A stretch of 64,000 bases of DNA from Sesamum alatum (Eukaryota > Streptophyta > Magnoliopsida > Lamiales > Pedaliaceae): NCBI GenBank assembly GCA_034509735.1, contig JACGWO010000003.1:43198873-43262872 (forward strand), read 5' to 3'. The translations under genes were made by a program, and so were the position numbers. Under the pieces are notes generated by a model. It searched no databases. It worked only from the letters and a program-made list of their open reading frames with translations, and was not told the DNA's origin. Positions within the stretch are counted from its first letter, which is position 1. Every line of letters begins with the position of its first letter. Below are positions 13,401-24,302 of the stretch, one piece after another.

Positions 13401-15763
13401 GCAATAGCCCGAGCAATCCTAAAAAATCCTCCAATTCTTTTACTAGATGAAGCCACTAGTGCTCTCGATACAGAATCTGAAAAGCTAGTTCAAGCAGCCC
13501 TGGAGACAGCAATGCGAGGGAGGACAGTCATATTGATTGCACATAGATTATCCACAATTGTCAATGCAGATATGATTGCTGTTGTAGACAGTGGAATAGT
13601 TGCCGAGACAGGAACACACCAAGACTTGCTCACTCACAATAAATTTTACCATAACTTGTTTGAAATGCAGAATATCAGCCAAGAAAGCTATACAAGGTTC
13701 CTGCCAAATGAAAGTTACTCAAAATTGTGTAATAATGATAGACTGGGATAACATTTTTAACTGTACACATTGCAGAGTAGAGGAGTCAATGGAAGAAGTA
13801 GCAAGTATACAGACAGAGATTTCATCTCAGTTCCTGGATCAACCTGATGAACCTAGGGAAGCAAGCAAAACTCCGCAAACCACTCTCAAGGAAGAGGAAA
13901 TGAAGGAAAGCAATGAAGAATCTATATTCTTCAGAATCTGGTTTGGATTAAAAAAGAGAGAGGTTATAAAGATTGTGATCGGCTCTTCTGCAGCTGCTTT
14001 TGCAGGGGTCTCTAAACCTGTTTTTGGCTTCTTTATCATAACAATAGGAGTGGCATACTACAAAGATAATCCAAAGCACAAAGTAGGAATGTACTCAATT
14101 TTTTTTTCGTCGATAGGATTTCTGTCATTGTTCGCCCACACTTTGCAGCATTACTTCTTTGGAGTGGTTGGGGAGAATGCCATGACAAACCTCAGGCGAG
14201 CTTTATATTCAGGTATCATTTTTCCATATCTAGATCTTGTGTATCTACTCCATCAGCATGAAAACTTTCACAGCAATTGTCTACATCCTTACGAACCAAT
14301 TTCATCTTGCAGGTATACTAAGAAATGAATTGGCTTGGTTCGAGAAGCCTGAAAACAGTGTGGGATCAATTACATCACGGGTTATCAATGAAACATCCAC
14401 AGTGAAGACCATTATTTCTGACCGTATGTCTGTTATTGTTCAATGCATCTCCTCCATAGTGATTGCAACAATAGTCAGCATAAAAGTTAACTGGAGGATG
14501 GGTTTAGTTGCTTGGGCTGTGATGCCATGCCACTTCATCGGTGGGTTAATTCAAGCAAAGTCAGCAAAAGGATTTTCAAGTGGCAGTAATGCTGCTTATT
14601 CAGAATTGGTTGCCCTTGCTTCTGAATCAGCATCCAACATAAAAACCATTGCCTCATTCTGCCAGGAAGATCATGTCATCACGAAGGCAAAGGTTACTTT
14701 GAAGAAGCCATTGATGCAAAGCAGGGAACAAAGTGTCAAATACGGGATCATTCAAGGTGTATCCCTTTGCTTATGGAATATTGCTCATGCTGTTGCACTA
14801 TGGTATACAACTATCCTTGTCGATAGAGGACAAGCCAGCTTTGAGGATGGAATAAGATCCTACCAGATTTTCTCTCTGACAGTACCATCGATCACAGAAT
14901 TATGGACACTAATACCGACCGTTTTCTCTGCTATCAGCATACTAACACCTGTGTTCCAAACTCTTGACAGGCAGACTGAGATTGAGCCAGACTCACCAAA
15001 GCAATCACCACATAAAAGCATTAAGGGTGAAATTGAATTTCGAAATGTGCATTTTTCTTACCCCTCAAGAGCAGAAGTGACTGTACTTGACAACTTCAGC
15101 TTGAAAATTGAAGTTGGATCAAAGGTCGCTCTAGTTGGACCAAGTGGAGCTGGGAAGTCTTCTGTTTTAGCACTTTTGCTCAGATTTTATGATGTCAATG
15201 AAGGAGAAGTACTCATTGATGGGAAGGATATAAAACAATACAATCTGAGAAAGCTGAGAACACAAATTGGCTTGGTGCAGCAGGAGCCTCTTCTCTTCAG
15301 TTGCTCAATTAGAGATAATATATGCTATGGGAATGAAGGGGCTTCTGAAGTTGAAATCTTACAAGCAGCAATGGATGCAAACATTCACGAAGTGATTAGC
15401 AATCTGCCTAGAGGATATAACACCTCGGTAGGGGAAAAGGGATGCCAACTTTCAGGTGGACAAAAGCAAAGAATAGCAATTGCAAGGGTTCTACTTAAAA
15501 AGCCATCAATAATGCTTCTTGATGAAGCTACAAGCGCACTTGACGCTGAGTCTGAAAGAGCTATCATCTATGCTCTGGAATCACTAAAACTAAGAGCAAC
15601 ACATGTCACAGTTGCACACAGGCTGTCAACAGTAATCAACTCAGACACCATATTTGTCATGGACAAGGGCAAGGTTGTGGAGATGGGTAACCATGCAGCC
15701 CTATTAGCGGCTGACGGAGTTTACTCACGACTTTCCAGGCTTCAGAGTGTCTCAGAGAATTGA
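10489..15763 (+). CDS. ABC transporter B family (full-size P-glycoprotein type)
   Basis: ATP-driven exporter of the ABCB/MDR subfamily, expected in a cell membrane; substrate unknown (relatives move auxin, malate or other small molecules). Exons: 10489-10740, 10850-10904, 11112-11287, 11615-11815, 11928-12187, 12319-12632, 12815-13038, 13353-13696, 13776-14212, 14313-15763. All join in frame with GT..AG borders to give about 1237 residues, the normal length for two TMD-NBD halves. NBD1 has Walker [10 protein letters not shown] (about residue 397), Q-loop VSQEP, signature LSGGQ (about 501), Walker [13 protein letters not shown] and H-loop AHRLS. NBD2 has GPSGAGKSS (about 1029), VQQEP, LSGGQ (about 1133), [12 protein letters not shown] and AHRLS. 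No key residue is missing. The ATG at 10489 is the first in frame; a further upstream exon cannot be excluded. The acidic linker is encoded mainly at the start of exon 9. Confidence 0.93.
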
Positions 15764-15890
15764 TAGATCTACATGAATAGCAATTAAATGGAAGTCAGGC
15801 TAAAGCCTGTTTCTTATCCTAGTTTAAATAACTTTCTGAGCTCGATTCATTTGAGCGGCAGTGATACGGTTTAGATAGATGATATGGTAC
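15764..15890 (+). other. 3' untranslated region of the ABC transporter gene
   Basis: Non-coding sequence after the TGA at 15761-15763. It runs toward the proposed minus-strand transcript that ends near 15.9 kb, so the two transcripts may meet or overlap tail to tail. Confidence 0.5.
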
Positions 15891-16093
15891 CTAAAAGTAA
15901 GCACAAAGTTGGAGACACGCCAGACCCAAATTCATGAGAATACCGTCTAAGATCTTCAGCTTCTCCAACTCAATTCCAGGACCAGTAAAACACAACTGAA
16001 ACATAAAAGCAACCATTACCAGCTCATCAAGTTAGAATGACACAAACAAGATTGAGCAGAACACATCATAACCTGGTAGCGCAGCTTCTTCAT
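15891..16093 (-). CDS. Possible 41-residue ORF in a short spliced transcript
   Basis: On the minus strand an ATG (16093-16091) opens MKKLRYQ, followed by a donor (gttatg, intron from 16072) and a 'tttcag' acceptor before 15995. Splicing joins it in frame to a segment ending at TAG (15893-15891), giving about 41 residues. An upstream exon (about 16301-16420, donor 'gtatat', acceptor 'tcgcag' before 16167) would carry only short uORFs. I do not recognise the peptide. The transcript may be non-coding RNA, and splicing is inferred from signals only. A TATA box at 16447-16453 supports transcription. It converges on the ABC gene. Confidence 0.25.
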
Positions 16094-16446
16094 TGTCTAT
16101 GAATTCTTAAGTGATCCGACTCGAAATCTCCGGCGTAATGTTCTTCTGCTAAATGGCGATTAACATACTGCGAAAAATAAATTTGACAATGAACACAAAT
16201 ATCAAACAGAAAGGAAGGAAAACACGTAAATAATACCAACATAGAAAACAATGTCGATTCGTACTATAGTTTATGCATACGATAAGAATAAAGAATATAC
16301 CTCAGTGAACAGCTAGATTAGCAGCGGGGAACTCCATCAGAGAGCTCTGATGTTGAAAATCACTTTCTGTTTTATTTGGCTATCACAGTTTTGAAATGTA
16401 GAAGAGGAAGAAGAGAGGGGTGGAATAGAGCGCGGGAGAAACGGGG

Positions 16447-16453
16447 TTTTATA
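16447..16453 (-). promoter_or_regulatory. TATA box of the minus-strand transcript
   Basis: Read on the minus strand this is CCTATAAAACC. About 30 bases downstream lies a pyrimidine-rich leader (cctctcttcttcctcttct), as in many plant 5' leaders. It predicts a start near 16415-16425. Confidence 0.5.
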
Positions 16454-16559
16454 GGTTGGAGAATGCCTTCCCTATGTTTGGTTTTATTTCTAACCAGTAG
16501 TCATGGCACGCGGTTCCACGAGCATAATATTTTAAAGTATAAACATAAACACGTATAAA

Positions 16560-16970
16560 AATTCTTTTGTTTGTAAACAAAAAATTGTACAATTATAATT
16601 TAATGCATTGCATATTCGTAAATTCTTTAATTTTAACTCATTTTTTGAAATAATATATCATACTTTAAATATCACACAACCATTAAAATGTAAGATTACT
16701 CAATAACTCGTACTATAAAACAATAAAAACCACATTAAAATGGGATATTTAGATAAAACTGTTAAAGTAATAACTCAACTATTCAAATTACACATTCTTT
16801 TTTGTAAAATTCACTTATATTTTTATTGCCAAATTCAAATAGGATTCTTTTTCCTATGAAACAAAATATCTAAACCAAAAATAAAAATTTAAGAAAATAG
16901 AGAACATAATAAATAAATTAGTATACTTTATATTAATTTCTACCAACAATATCAAATTATAAAAATTATA
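16560..16970. other. AT-rich intergenic DNA
   Basis: Nothing beyond simple AT-rich sequence is seen here. Confidence 0.5.
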
Positions 16971-16972
16971 AA

Positions 16973-19607
16973 TCTATACTATTAATAAAGCATGGCCTAT
17001 TGGTGCTTTCTTGTAAGACATTTTTTTCGCTCTCCAGTACTCGTTGCTTGCCTTTCGTCTCTCTCGTGAATTCGATGTCCTCTCTTCTACGTCAACTTCA
17101 GCAGATGCAACTTGTAACCCGTGCATTGATTGTGTTGATTTTCCTATTTTCTACCTGTGAACCATATCTTAAGCATTTATAGGAATTTTTACAAAAATAA
17201 CTCAAATATTTGCCTCTATACTTGAATAGCATATCACGTAAAATATGAATTGGATAGTATGGAACTTGACACTAATTAAATAATGGATAATATATACACT
17301 AGTAGTAGTAGTAGTAGAAACCCTTGAATTGTATCAAAAAAGGAAAGAAAAAGAAAATATCCCCTTCACAAAGGCATGTAAACCATAAAATCGAAAAAGA
17401 TAATAATTGTTTCAAACCTAGAACTCAACGAAACTTCAGAGAATCTCGAAGAAAGCTAGCTTCAACCCGTACTTTTACTAGTCAACTCGCACTCCACTGA
17501 AAAAGTTGACAAATTATGACATTAATCTCACTCTCTATATATTTTGATAAAATTAATCCTTTGATCAATTTTGAGATGGCAAACAAATAAATAAAACTTA
17601 AGCAAAGAGTCAAACTATCCCCATTATTTTGAAAATTTCAAACTCAACGAACATATAACTTAATCCTTTTTGGTGTTCAAAAATAAAGAACCATGCTGAC
17701 AACCTAATTAAAATCAAATAAATTACACATTTATATATCCAAGACAACATTTTCAAGTGAAGTTTGTCCATGTTATCTGCTCCAAGAAAATACATCTTAG
17801 ACAAATATATTTACGCTTACTATTATAGAAAACACTCATTTTGTTGGACACTTTATTTCATTCCATTTCTTAAAAAAAATTATAAAAGTAATTCAGTTAA
17901 TTTTAATACCACATTACAACTTATTTACTTTTCTCAACCCACTATGGGGTTAAAAGTGTAATTTTGCCCTTATAATATAAAACAATGAAAACAGTAAAAA
18001 ATTTCGAGAGAAAGTAATAGAAGAATATCAACTAAGGGGGGCAAATAGATGGAAAATAAAAGATATTGCATTAACAAATCAAAAGTTGTAACTAAATAGA
18101 CATCATAAAATTTAAGGTCGTCAAAATTGAACTTTTTTTTTGGGTACCATAACCCATAAAGGAATCAACCATATCCACCCAAATTAAAAGTCTTTATATG
18201 GTAGAAACCATGACTCCATTCCGCGTAATTAGATTGCACAATTCTTGTTACAATCATACAACATTAACTGAAATATTTATTTCTATACTTTAAAAAAATT
18301 AAAAAGAAGTCATATATCTTCATTTACCTAAATCCTAAAACTAATATATGGGCATCAATTATTGTCATTTTCATTTTTATCTTAAAAGGATTTTAGTCGC
18401 ATGCACACGTATGTCAAATTATTTATCAATCATCTTCAGACTTTTTTCTTTCTTTTTCCTCTAGAATTTTCCTGTAGAAATTCAAATTTTCAAAAAGAAA
18501 AATTTCGTTCAGTAATAGCCTCATTCATTAATAATCAAAATACTAAGAATCTAAAAGATTTGGTAAATTTAGTGGAAATATATACCATACCCTAAATTTG
18601 TACGAAGCATCTTTCTTCTACTGTTTTCACAAAAAAAAAAATACTTACATGGAGACGTGCTGGCGTATACTTCTTGTATATATGGTTACATGGAGACTAA
18701 TGAACCTATCATAATAATTTCAAATCACTAAGGCAAAAGGAAATTTGAGGCCAAATAAAGTTTGTAAATAAAAAATAAATAAAAAATCATCAAAACCTCT
18801 CTTGAGCAAGTTGATAACACTGGTTTGCTAGGAGATTGCAAAGTAAAAGCAAAAATCACCAAACACATGAAAGGTGAAGTGTTACACCATGATAATCATA
18901 TTTCCAACTATTTAATTCCAAAGAAGAGAAACAAAAGCACTAATTTCTAACGAAATGAAACATGACATCGGATAAGGATATAATGAAGACTTGCTCAAAA
19001 TTAACTTCTGATTTTAATTGAGAGCACAATATAATATTAATAGAGCTCAATTGAAAGTATTGCACCATGATAATCATATTACCTGCTATCTAATTTCGAA
19101 AAAGAGAAACAAAAGCACTGACTTCTAACGATCAAAATCACCAAGTAACATGGAAAAAAGAATACGGGATAAAAAAAATTGACCTGATCTCTATAGTATA
19201 AACAATCAACGACTTGGGCAAAATCGCGATCCTTGGGTTACGTGCATGAAGAATTCTAGTATTAGCCAAATTATCTACTAAATTACACAAAAGATATTCT
19301 AACTTTTGAAACTAAAAGCATGAAATTACAAATGATTACTTACACATATGAGATAGCAAAAGAAAGAGGTGTGGTATGTGTGGTATGTGGTGGGTAGAGA
19401 AAAGAAACGTGGGAAGAGAGGGTTTGGGAGAAGTGGATTGAGGTGAGGGGAGAGAGAAAATATAAATTTTAATAGTAGGTTTATTGAAAAAAAAAATTAA
19501 TTATTATTATGACCAATTTTTTAAAAAAGATTGAGTGAATTCAAGGGTATATTTGATAATTCTAAAGTTGGTACGACAATAGAGTTATCTTTAATAATAG
19601 TATAGAT
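16973..19607. mobile_element. Candidate Helitron-like or other non-autonomous element
   Basis: The left edge reads 'tctatactattaataaag' and the right edge 'ctttaataatagtataga', inverted complements except one base. Such termini are common at the ends of non-autonomous plant Helitrons, which also often include an 'acccgtgcattg'-like segment, here at about 17118. The interior is AT-rich with no intact ORF. It holds a 75-base direct repeat (18878-18952 and 19056-19130, period 178) and a (TAG)n tract at 17300. No CTRR end with hairpin was confirmed, so the class is uncertain. Confidence 0.35.
18878..19130 (+). repeat. Direct repeat of about 75 bp, period 178
   Basis: Blocks 'caccatgataatcatatt', 'agagaaacaaaagcact' and 'acttctaacga' (first copy 'atttctaacga') occur in the same order at 18878-18952 and 19056-19130 with scattered substitutions. 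Non-coding. Confidence 0.7.
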
Positions 19608-19885
19608 ATTTTGTTTACTTATATTTAGGTAAATAAATTATTAATTATGATAAATAGAAGATTTAAATGAAAATATTAGCGATACAATTTAATCACATCC
19701 TACATTTTATCCATCATTAATCTATCACGATTTAATTCCATCCTTCAAAGTAAACGAGGCCAAAATGTTTTGTTTTGTTTTGTAAAAAAAGAGAGATAAA
19801 ATAAAGATAAAAAAGTGTATGTTAGAATTGGGGTGGACGTTTGAATTTATTTTTGAAGTTAATTTTAAATAATGTAAAAAATGTA

Positions 19886-20098
19886 TTGTATGTATTGTGT
19901 TGTATAATGGGAGACAAAAAATACTGGTTATTGTCAAATCATGTTTCTTTTATATATATTTTATATATGTATATAATAATATTTATGTTTTTTGTATGTA
20001 TTGTGTTGTATATTAGGAGACAAAAAATATTGTTCATTGTCAAATCATGTCTCTTTTATATAATTTTATAAATATATATATATGTATAAAGTAATATT
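19886..20098 (+). repeat. Tandem duplication, two copies of about 106 bp
   Basis: Both copies begin 'ttgtatgtattgtgttgtat' (19886 and 19992), then carry 'ggagacaaaaaata' and 'attgtcaaatcatgt' before AT-rich tails. It produces an accidental open frame (19841-20071). Confidence 0.8.
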
Positions 20099-20262
20099 TA
20101 TTTATTTATAAGTGAATGTATGTATATATGAGAGAATGAACCAAAATTACCCAAAACACCCAATAAGGGTGTTTTGGGTAATGTTACCCAAACATTGGGC
20201 TTGCTTTTTTCTCTTTTTTGCTTTTTTACGTTTTCCACCCGTATTAATGTAGGTATAATTTT

Positions 20263-21488
20263 TGCTAAATTTCAATTTATCCCATGTATTTTCTAAAAAA
20301 TGCTGAAAACCCCCTATATTTTTAAAACAAGTAAAAATTTCTCATATTTAGTAAAACTCAGTATGAAACTCCCTTTCCATTAGAAACTAATGAAAGGTGT
20401 AAGAAACGCGTGAATGGTGTGGTTTGGGAGTATTTTAGCGTCCTTGCACGATTTTTTGGGATCTTTATGACTAAAATGCCCCTATTATGGCTATATAATA
20501 GTCTTGGGCATTTTTAATTTGTTTTAAGCTTGCTTTTTAAGGTTTTTTTTATTTTCTTCTCTCTAAAAAATTAAATAATATTTTTAAAATATATTTATTT
20601 AAAAATACAATAAAAGTATATAAATTTTTTAAAGTTTTATAATCTAGATTAAAAATTAAATTAAAATCACAATATAAAGTTTAATATACTGAATTCATTT
20701 TTCTTTTTTTTTTTAAATGAACTCATTTTTCAAATTTAAGTATCTTAGTTATAAAAATTATACATTATTAACTAATTTAAATTATTATTTAATTTCAAAT
20801 ATTAAATAAATTATATTTAAATTTAAATTAATGTTATAAGTAATGAAAATGAAAATTTGACACTTTCCTTTAATTTATTTTTTCAACTTTTGAAAATGTT
20901 TAAATGCATTATTTCAAATTTAATTAATTTAAAATTTTAATTAATTTAAAATTTAAAATTTAAAAACTAAAAAAAATAAAAATAATTAAAAATAAACTAT
21001 GCCATCGCCCAAATGGAAGGCGATCGTCGCTCCCTACTGTGTTGTTCTGGGTGATGGCGGTCGCCTAGATTGGGGGAGACGCGGTCGCCATCACCTTCTT
21101 TTGCTGGGGGCGAGGGAAAGGGGTGGCCGGTTGTTTTATTTATTTTTAAAAATAATAATTTTATTTTTGTTGATATATATTTTAAATTTATTAAATCTAA
21201 ACTATTAGTTTTTATAAATTTAAAATCTAATGGTTAAGATTAATTGATTAGATCTAACAGCTCTCATATAATCAATAAAGATCCAACGGTCATTAAAGTA
21301 AAGAGTAATATATCATATGTAAGGGCATAACAGTCACTTTATCAAAATTAACACCGTTAATTACATTTAAGGGGGAGGGGTGATTGAAATACGTTTGAGA
21401 AAACAAAGGAAGATTTTTAGCTTCTTTTAAAACAAATGGGACTTTTGGCTGAATTTTCAAAACACAAGGAAATTTTATGCTATTTGGC
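20263..21488 (-). mobile_element. Non-autonomous Mutator-like element (copy A) with GC-rich core
   Basis: The ends are imperfect TIRs of 50 bp or more, recognisable against the related element at 59328-60566, which lies in the opposite orientation. Flanks are identical tataattttt strings (20254-20263 and 21489-21498), giving a 9-10 bp target duplication. Shared internal blocks include the subterminal 'gatccaacggtc' segment and a GC-rich core (20999-21135) with 'gccatcgccc' and 'ggcgat' motifs. The core gives a short open frame, but no transposase is present. Confidence 0.75.
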
Positions 21489-21617
21489 TATAATTTTTGT
21501 AATACGTTCTCTTTATTTTAAATCAATGTGATTTTGTATGTGTTTGTGGTATAGATAATCATATATAACTAATTTTGTTAGTAAATGTGATACCCATCCC
21601 GCATCAACTAAAAATTA

Positions 21618-22982
21618 GGAAAAAAAATATAATTTTGGTCCAATTTTTTAAAGGCAATGGCACTTTTGGTCCTTGTCCAATTCAAACAGTGAATCAGAAC
21701 AGTTATTTTTAAAAAATAGTAATTTAAGGATAAAAAACTCTAATTTAGTCGAAATCAAGCACATGACGCGCACGCGACTTCCTAATTTTTGGGGATTTCT
21801 TCAAATTCCAACGACTTGGCATGCGTGGATAAAAAAAAATTAACATGTACTTACATGACAGGGGTAGACGTGTTTTTTAAACGACGTCACCCCTGTCAGC
21901 CTACGTAAGGCTGGTCCTTGGAGGGAAAATAGACAGCACACATAACCACCACATCCACCACCTCACTAACTGCAGCCTCCACTATCACCGCCACAACCCC
22001 ACCTCCGCATTGCCTAGCCCATGCCTGAAATTTTTTATGGCGTCTTTCTAGCCACGCCCACCACCTTCCGTCACGCCGTTCGTCGGCGACCTCATCTCCA
22101 CCGATCGCGTCCTCATCAGATAAGAGATTCGCTCCAGTCGCAGCCAACCAGTTTCAGGCTAACCCTAGATCCCCCTTTCTTCTCATCGTTGATTCGTCAC
22201 CATCTTAATGTCATTTTCTGCCACACCACCACCAAAATACGCTCCAACTCAAGGCGATAATTTTGAGCCTATACCCATCCATTTTGGTTACCAGATTCCC
22301 ACTTCATCTCCTCATTCATGACTTCGTGTTGTTATCGCGCCTCTCTCTTCGTCAATTGCGACTTGCGTTGTTATCGCGCCTCCCTCTTCGCCAATTGCCT
22401 CCGTTAGCCCTACCCATTCTGGCGGACCACCACTACCACTTCATCTCCTCACGGCGAGCATCTCCACTTGATTTATTTCTATCTCCGGCACTCCTCTCCC
22501 CATAACCAATGTCTTTGTCTTCCGCCCCTACCTCCAACTCCACCCATTTTGCTCATAACCACTCACAGGTGACCCTTTTCTGTTCTGGCCAACAAACCAC
22601 CGTTTGAACCAAACCCTGCTCCTTCCCCGCCAACCTTCGTTCCAACACGAGTATCATCCATCGTCCCCATTTGGGTGTGCTTATGTGAACTACCAGCCTA
22701 CATAAGGCAATGTGAGTTGGCAGGGGTAACATGGTTTTCTTGAACACATCGCCCTTGCCACATAAGCACAAGCTAAAATTTTCAACCGATGTATGTCAAG
22801 TCCCCGAATTTGGAGAGATCCCAAAATTAAGGGTTCATGTGCGTGATTCGGGCTAAATTAGGGTTTTTTGTCCTTAAATTGTCATTTTTTAGAAATTATT
22901 GTTCTAATTCACTATTTTGGATTGGACCTGAACCAAAAGAGATACCGTTCCTGAAAAACTGGATCAATATTACGTTTTCTCC
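21618..22982. mobile_element. Pack-MULE-like element with TIRs of about 300 bp
   Basis: Left TIR 21618-21915 and right TIR 22680-22982 are long inverted complements. Pairs such as 'gggatttcttcaaattc' against the complement of 'gaatttggagagatccc', and 'cagcctac.taaggc', line up through their length. Flanks taaaaatta (21609-21617) and taataatta (22983-22991) match at 8 of 9 positions. The 760 bp between the TIRs is much GC-richer than the surroundings and reads like plant gene or 5' leader sequence ('aaccctagatccccc'). It includes a 38-base near-repeat at 22322 and 22361 ('gttgttatcgcgcct'). Captured host DNA is an inference; no product is recognised. Confidence 0.75.
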
Positions 22983-23074
22983 TAATAATTAATTAAAAAA
23001 GTTAATCTGAGTATTCTTTTATTGTGAGTTGTTTATATTGAATTTTCAGTATGGACTCAATGGGTTTAAAAGTA

Positions 23075-23499
23075 GGGTAAATTACATCTACCTCCCCTGA
23101 GGTTTGGCATAATTACAAATATCCTCTCGTTGTTTGAGAAATTACAAATACCCCCTGAGGTTTGTAACCATCTAACAAATAACCCATTTCCATATATTTT
23201 TATGGGTAAACTGACCAAAATGCCCTTATGCACTGAATTATTTTTTATTTAATTCTTAAATTTTTTTGGACTACAATGCGTAGGGAGAGGTTTCTTAAGT
23301 TTTTTACACAGATGAGGAATAATGCAATTTGCCTCGGGTGATTTTTCTACAATTCTAATAAAAAATTTAAGGGCAAAATGGTCAATTTCAGGCCTTTAGT
23401 TAAAAATTACAAACCTCAAGGGGTATTTATAATTTTTTAAACAACAAGAAGGTATTTATAATTATGTCAAAACTCAGAGAAAGTAAATGTAATTTACCC
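23075..23499 (+). mobile_element. MITE family 1 copy, near full length
   Basis: One of the best copies. The left arm carries 'ctcccctgaggtttggcat' and 'ataccccctgaggtttgtaa', the right arm 'ttacaaacctcaaggggtat' and 'gtcaaaactcagag'. Flanks ttaaaagta and ttaaaaaat agree at 6 of 9 bases. Confidence 0.85.
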
Positions 23500-24302
23500 T
23501 TAAAAAATATGAAGTTGCTGGTCAAGAAGCGTCTCCTATAGTTAGCAGCGCCGTGTATGATTGATACACATGAAATATTCATTATTATATACTTGTAACA
23601 AAATAAGTTTTCATTATGATGATTGATGTAAAATAACAAATTTCTATCTTGGTGTGCTTGTTCATGCATGTCTACCTTAGTATACATTGTATGTTCATTA
23701 TTCTATTCTATAATAAAATTAAAGGAGGCCCCCCTGCTCAATGTTTTTGTCATTACCCCCATTCCATGCTTTTTTCCAACTACAATTCTAACCCTCCCTA
23801 CTCCAACAATCATATTCAACTAAATTAAAACTCGTTCAAACTCGAATCATTTGCACGCTCAAATTCAAGAACAAATCATGTGGCCTGTATTTCAAAATAC
23901 GAAACAAGCTTGAACAATAATACAGTCGGCTCTTACCTCGGGTAAAGAGCCGTCATAAGGAAACAGACCATCTTAAACACACAAACTAAAGTATGATATC
24001 AAATGGTTAGAAGATACTTTTGAAGACTGGTTAAACGTTTGCTGATTGTCAGTAACTATATGTACAAAGTCCACTGGTTTGCTTCTGTCTTGTGCATGAT
24101 GCTGCTGTCTCTACCAAGACATAAAACATAAACACACTATGTCTTGGAAACTAACTATCAACCTCAACCACAACCAACCCCAACTTGTACTGATGCTAAT
24201 GGAGATTGATTAATCTATAAACGACAACTATCGACAATAAGCCTATAAACGTTGTTAACTTATATCTAAAGAAGAGTCGTTGTTACACTAGAATGCGGTC
24301 GG
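23500..24302. other. Intergenic and 3' flank of ATG13
   Basis: No gene is seen. The last 200 bases or so are probably the 3' UTR of the minus-strand ATG13 gene. Confidence 0.4.

Noticed and set aside
14339..14350. 'ggttcgagaagcc', similar to a tRNA B box
   Set aside because: It lies inside an ABC transporter exon and no tRNA fold or A box is nearby.
20150..20200. Short perfect palindrome 'acccaaaacacc...ggtgttttgggt' as a terminator
   Set aside because: Intrinsic terminators are not used by plant nuclear genes; more likely a repeat end or chance hairpin.
21896..22505. ORFs in the cargo of the Pack-MULE-like element
   Set aside because: Several overlapping frames on both strands, none with a recognisable product; described as cargo, not genes.
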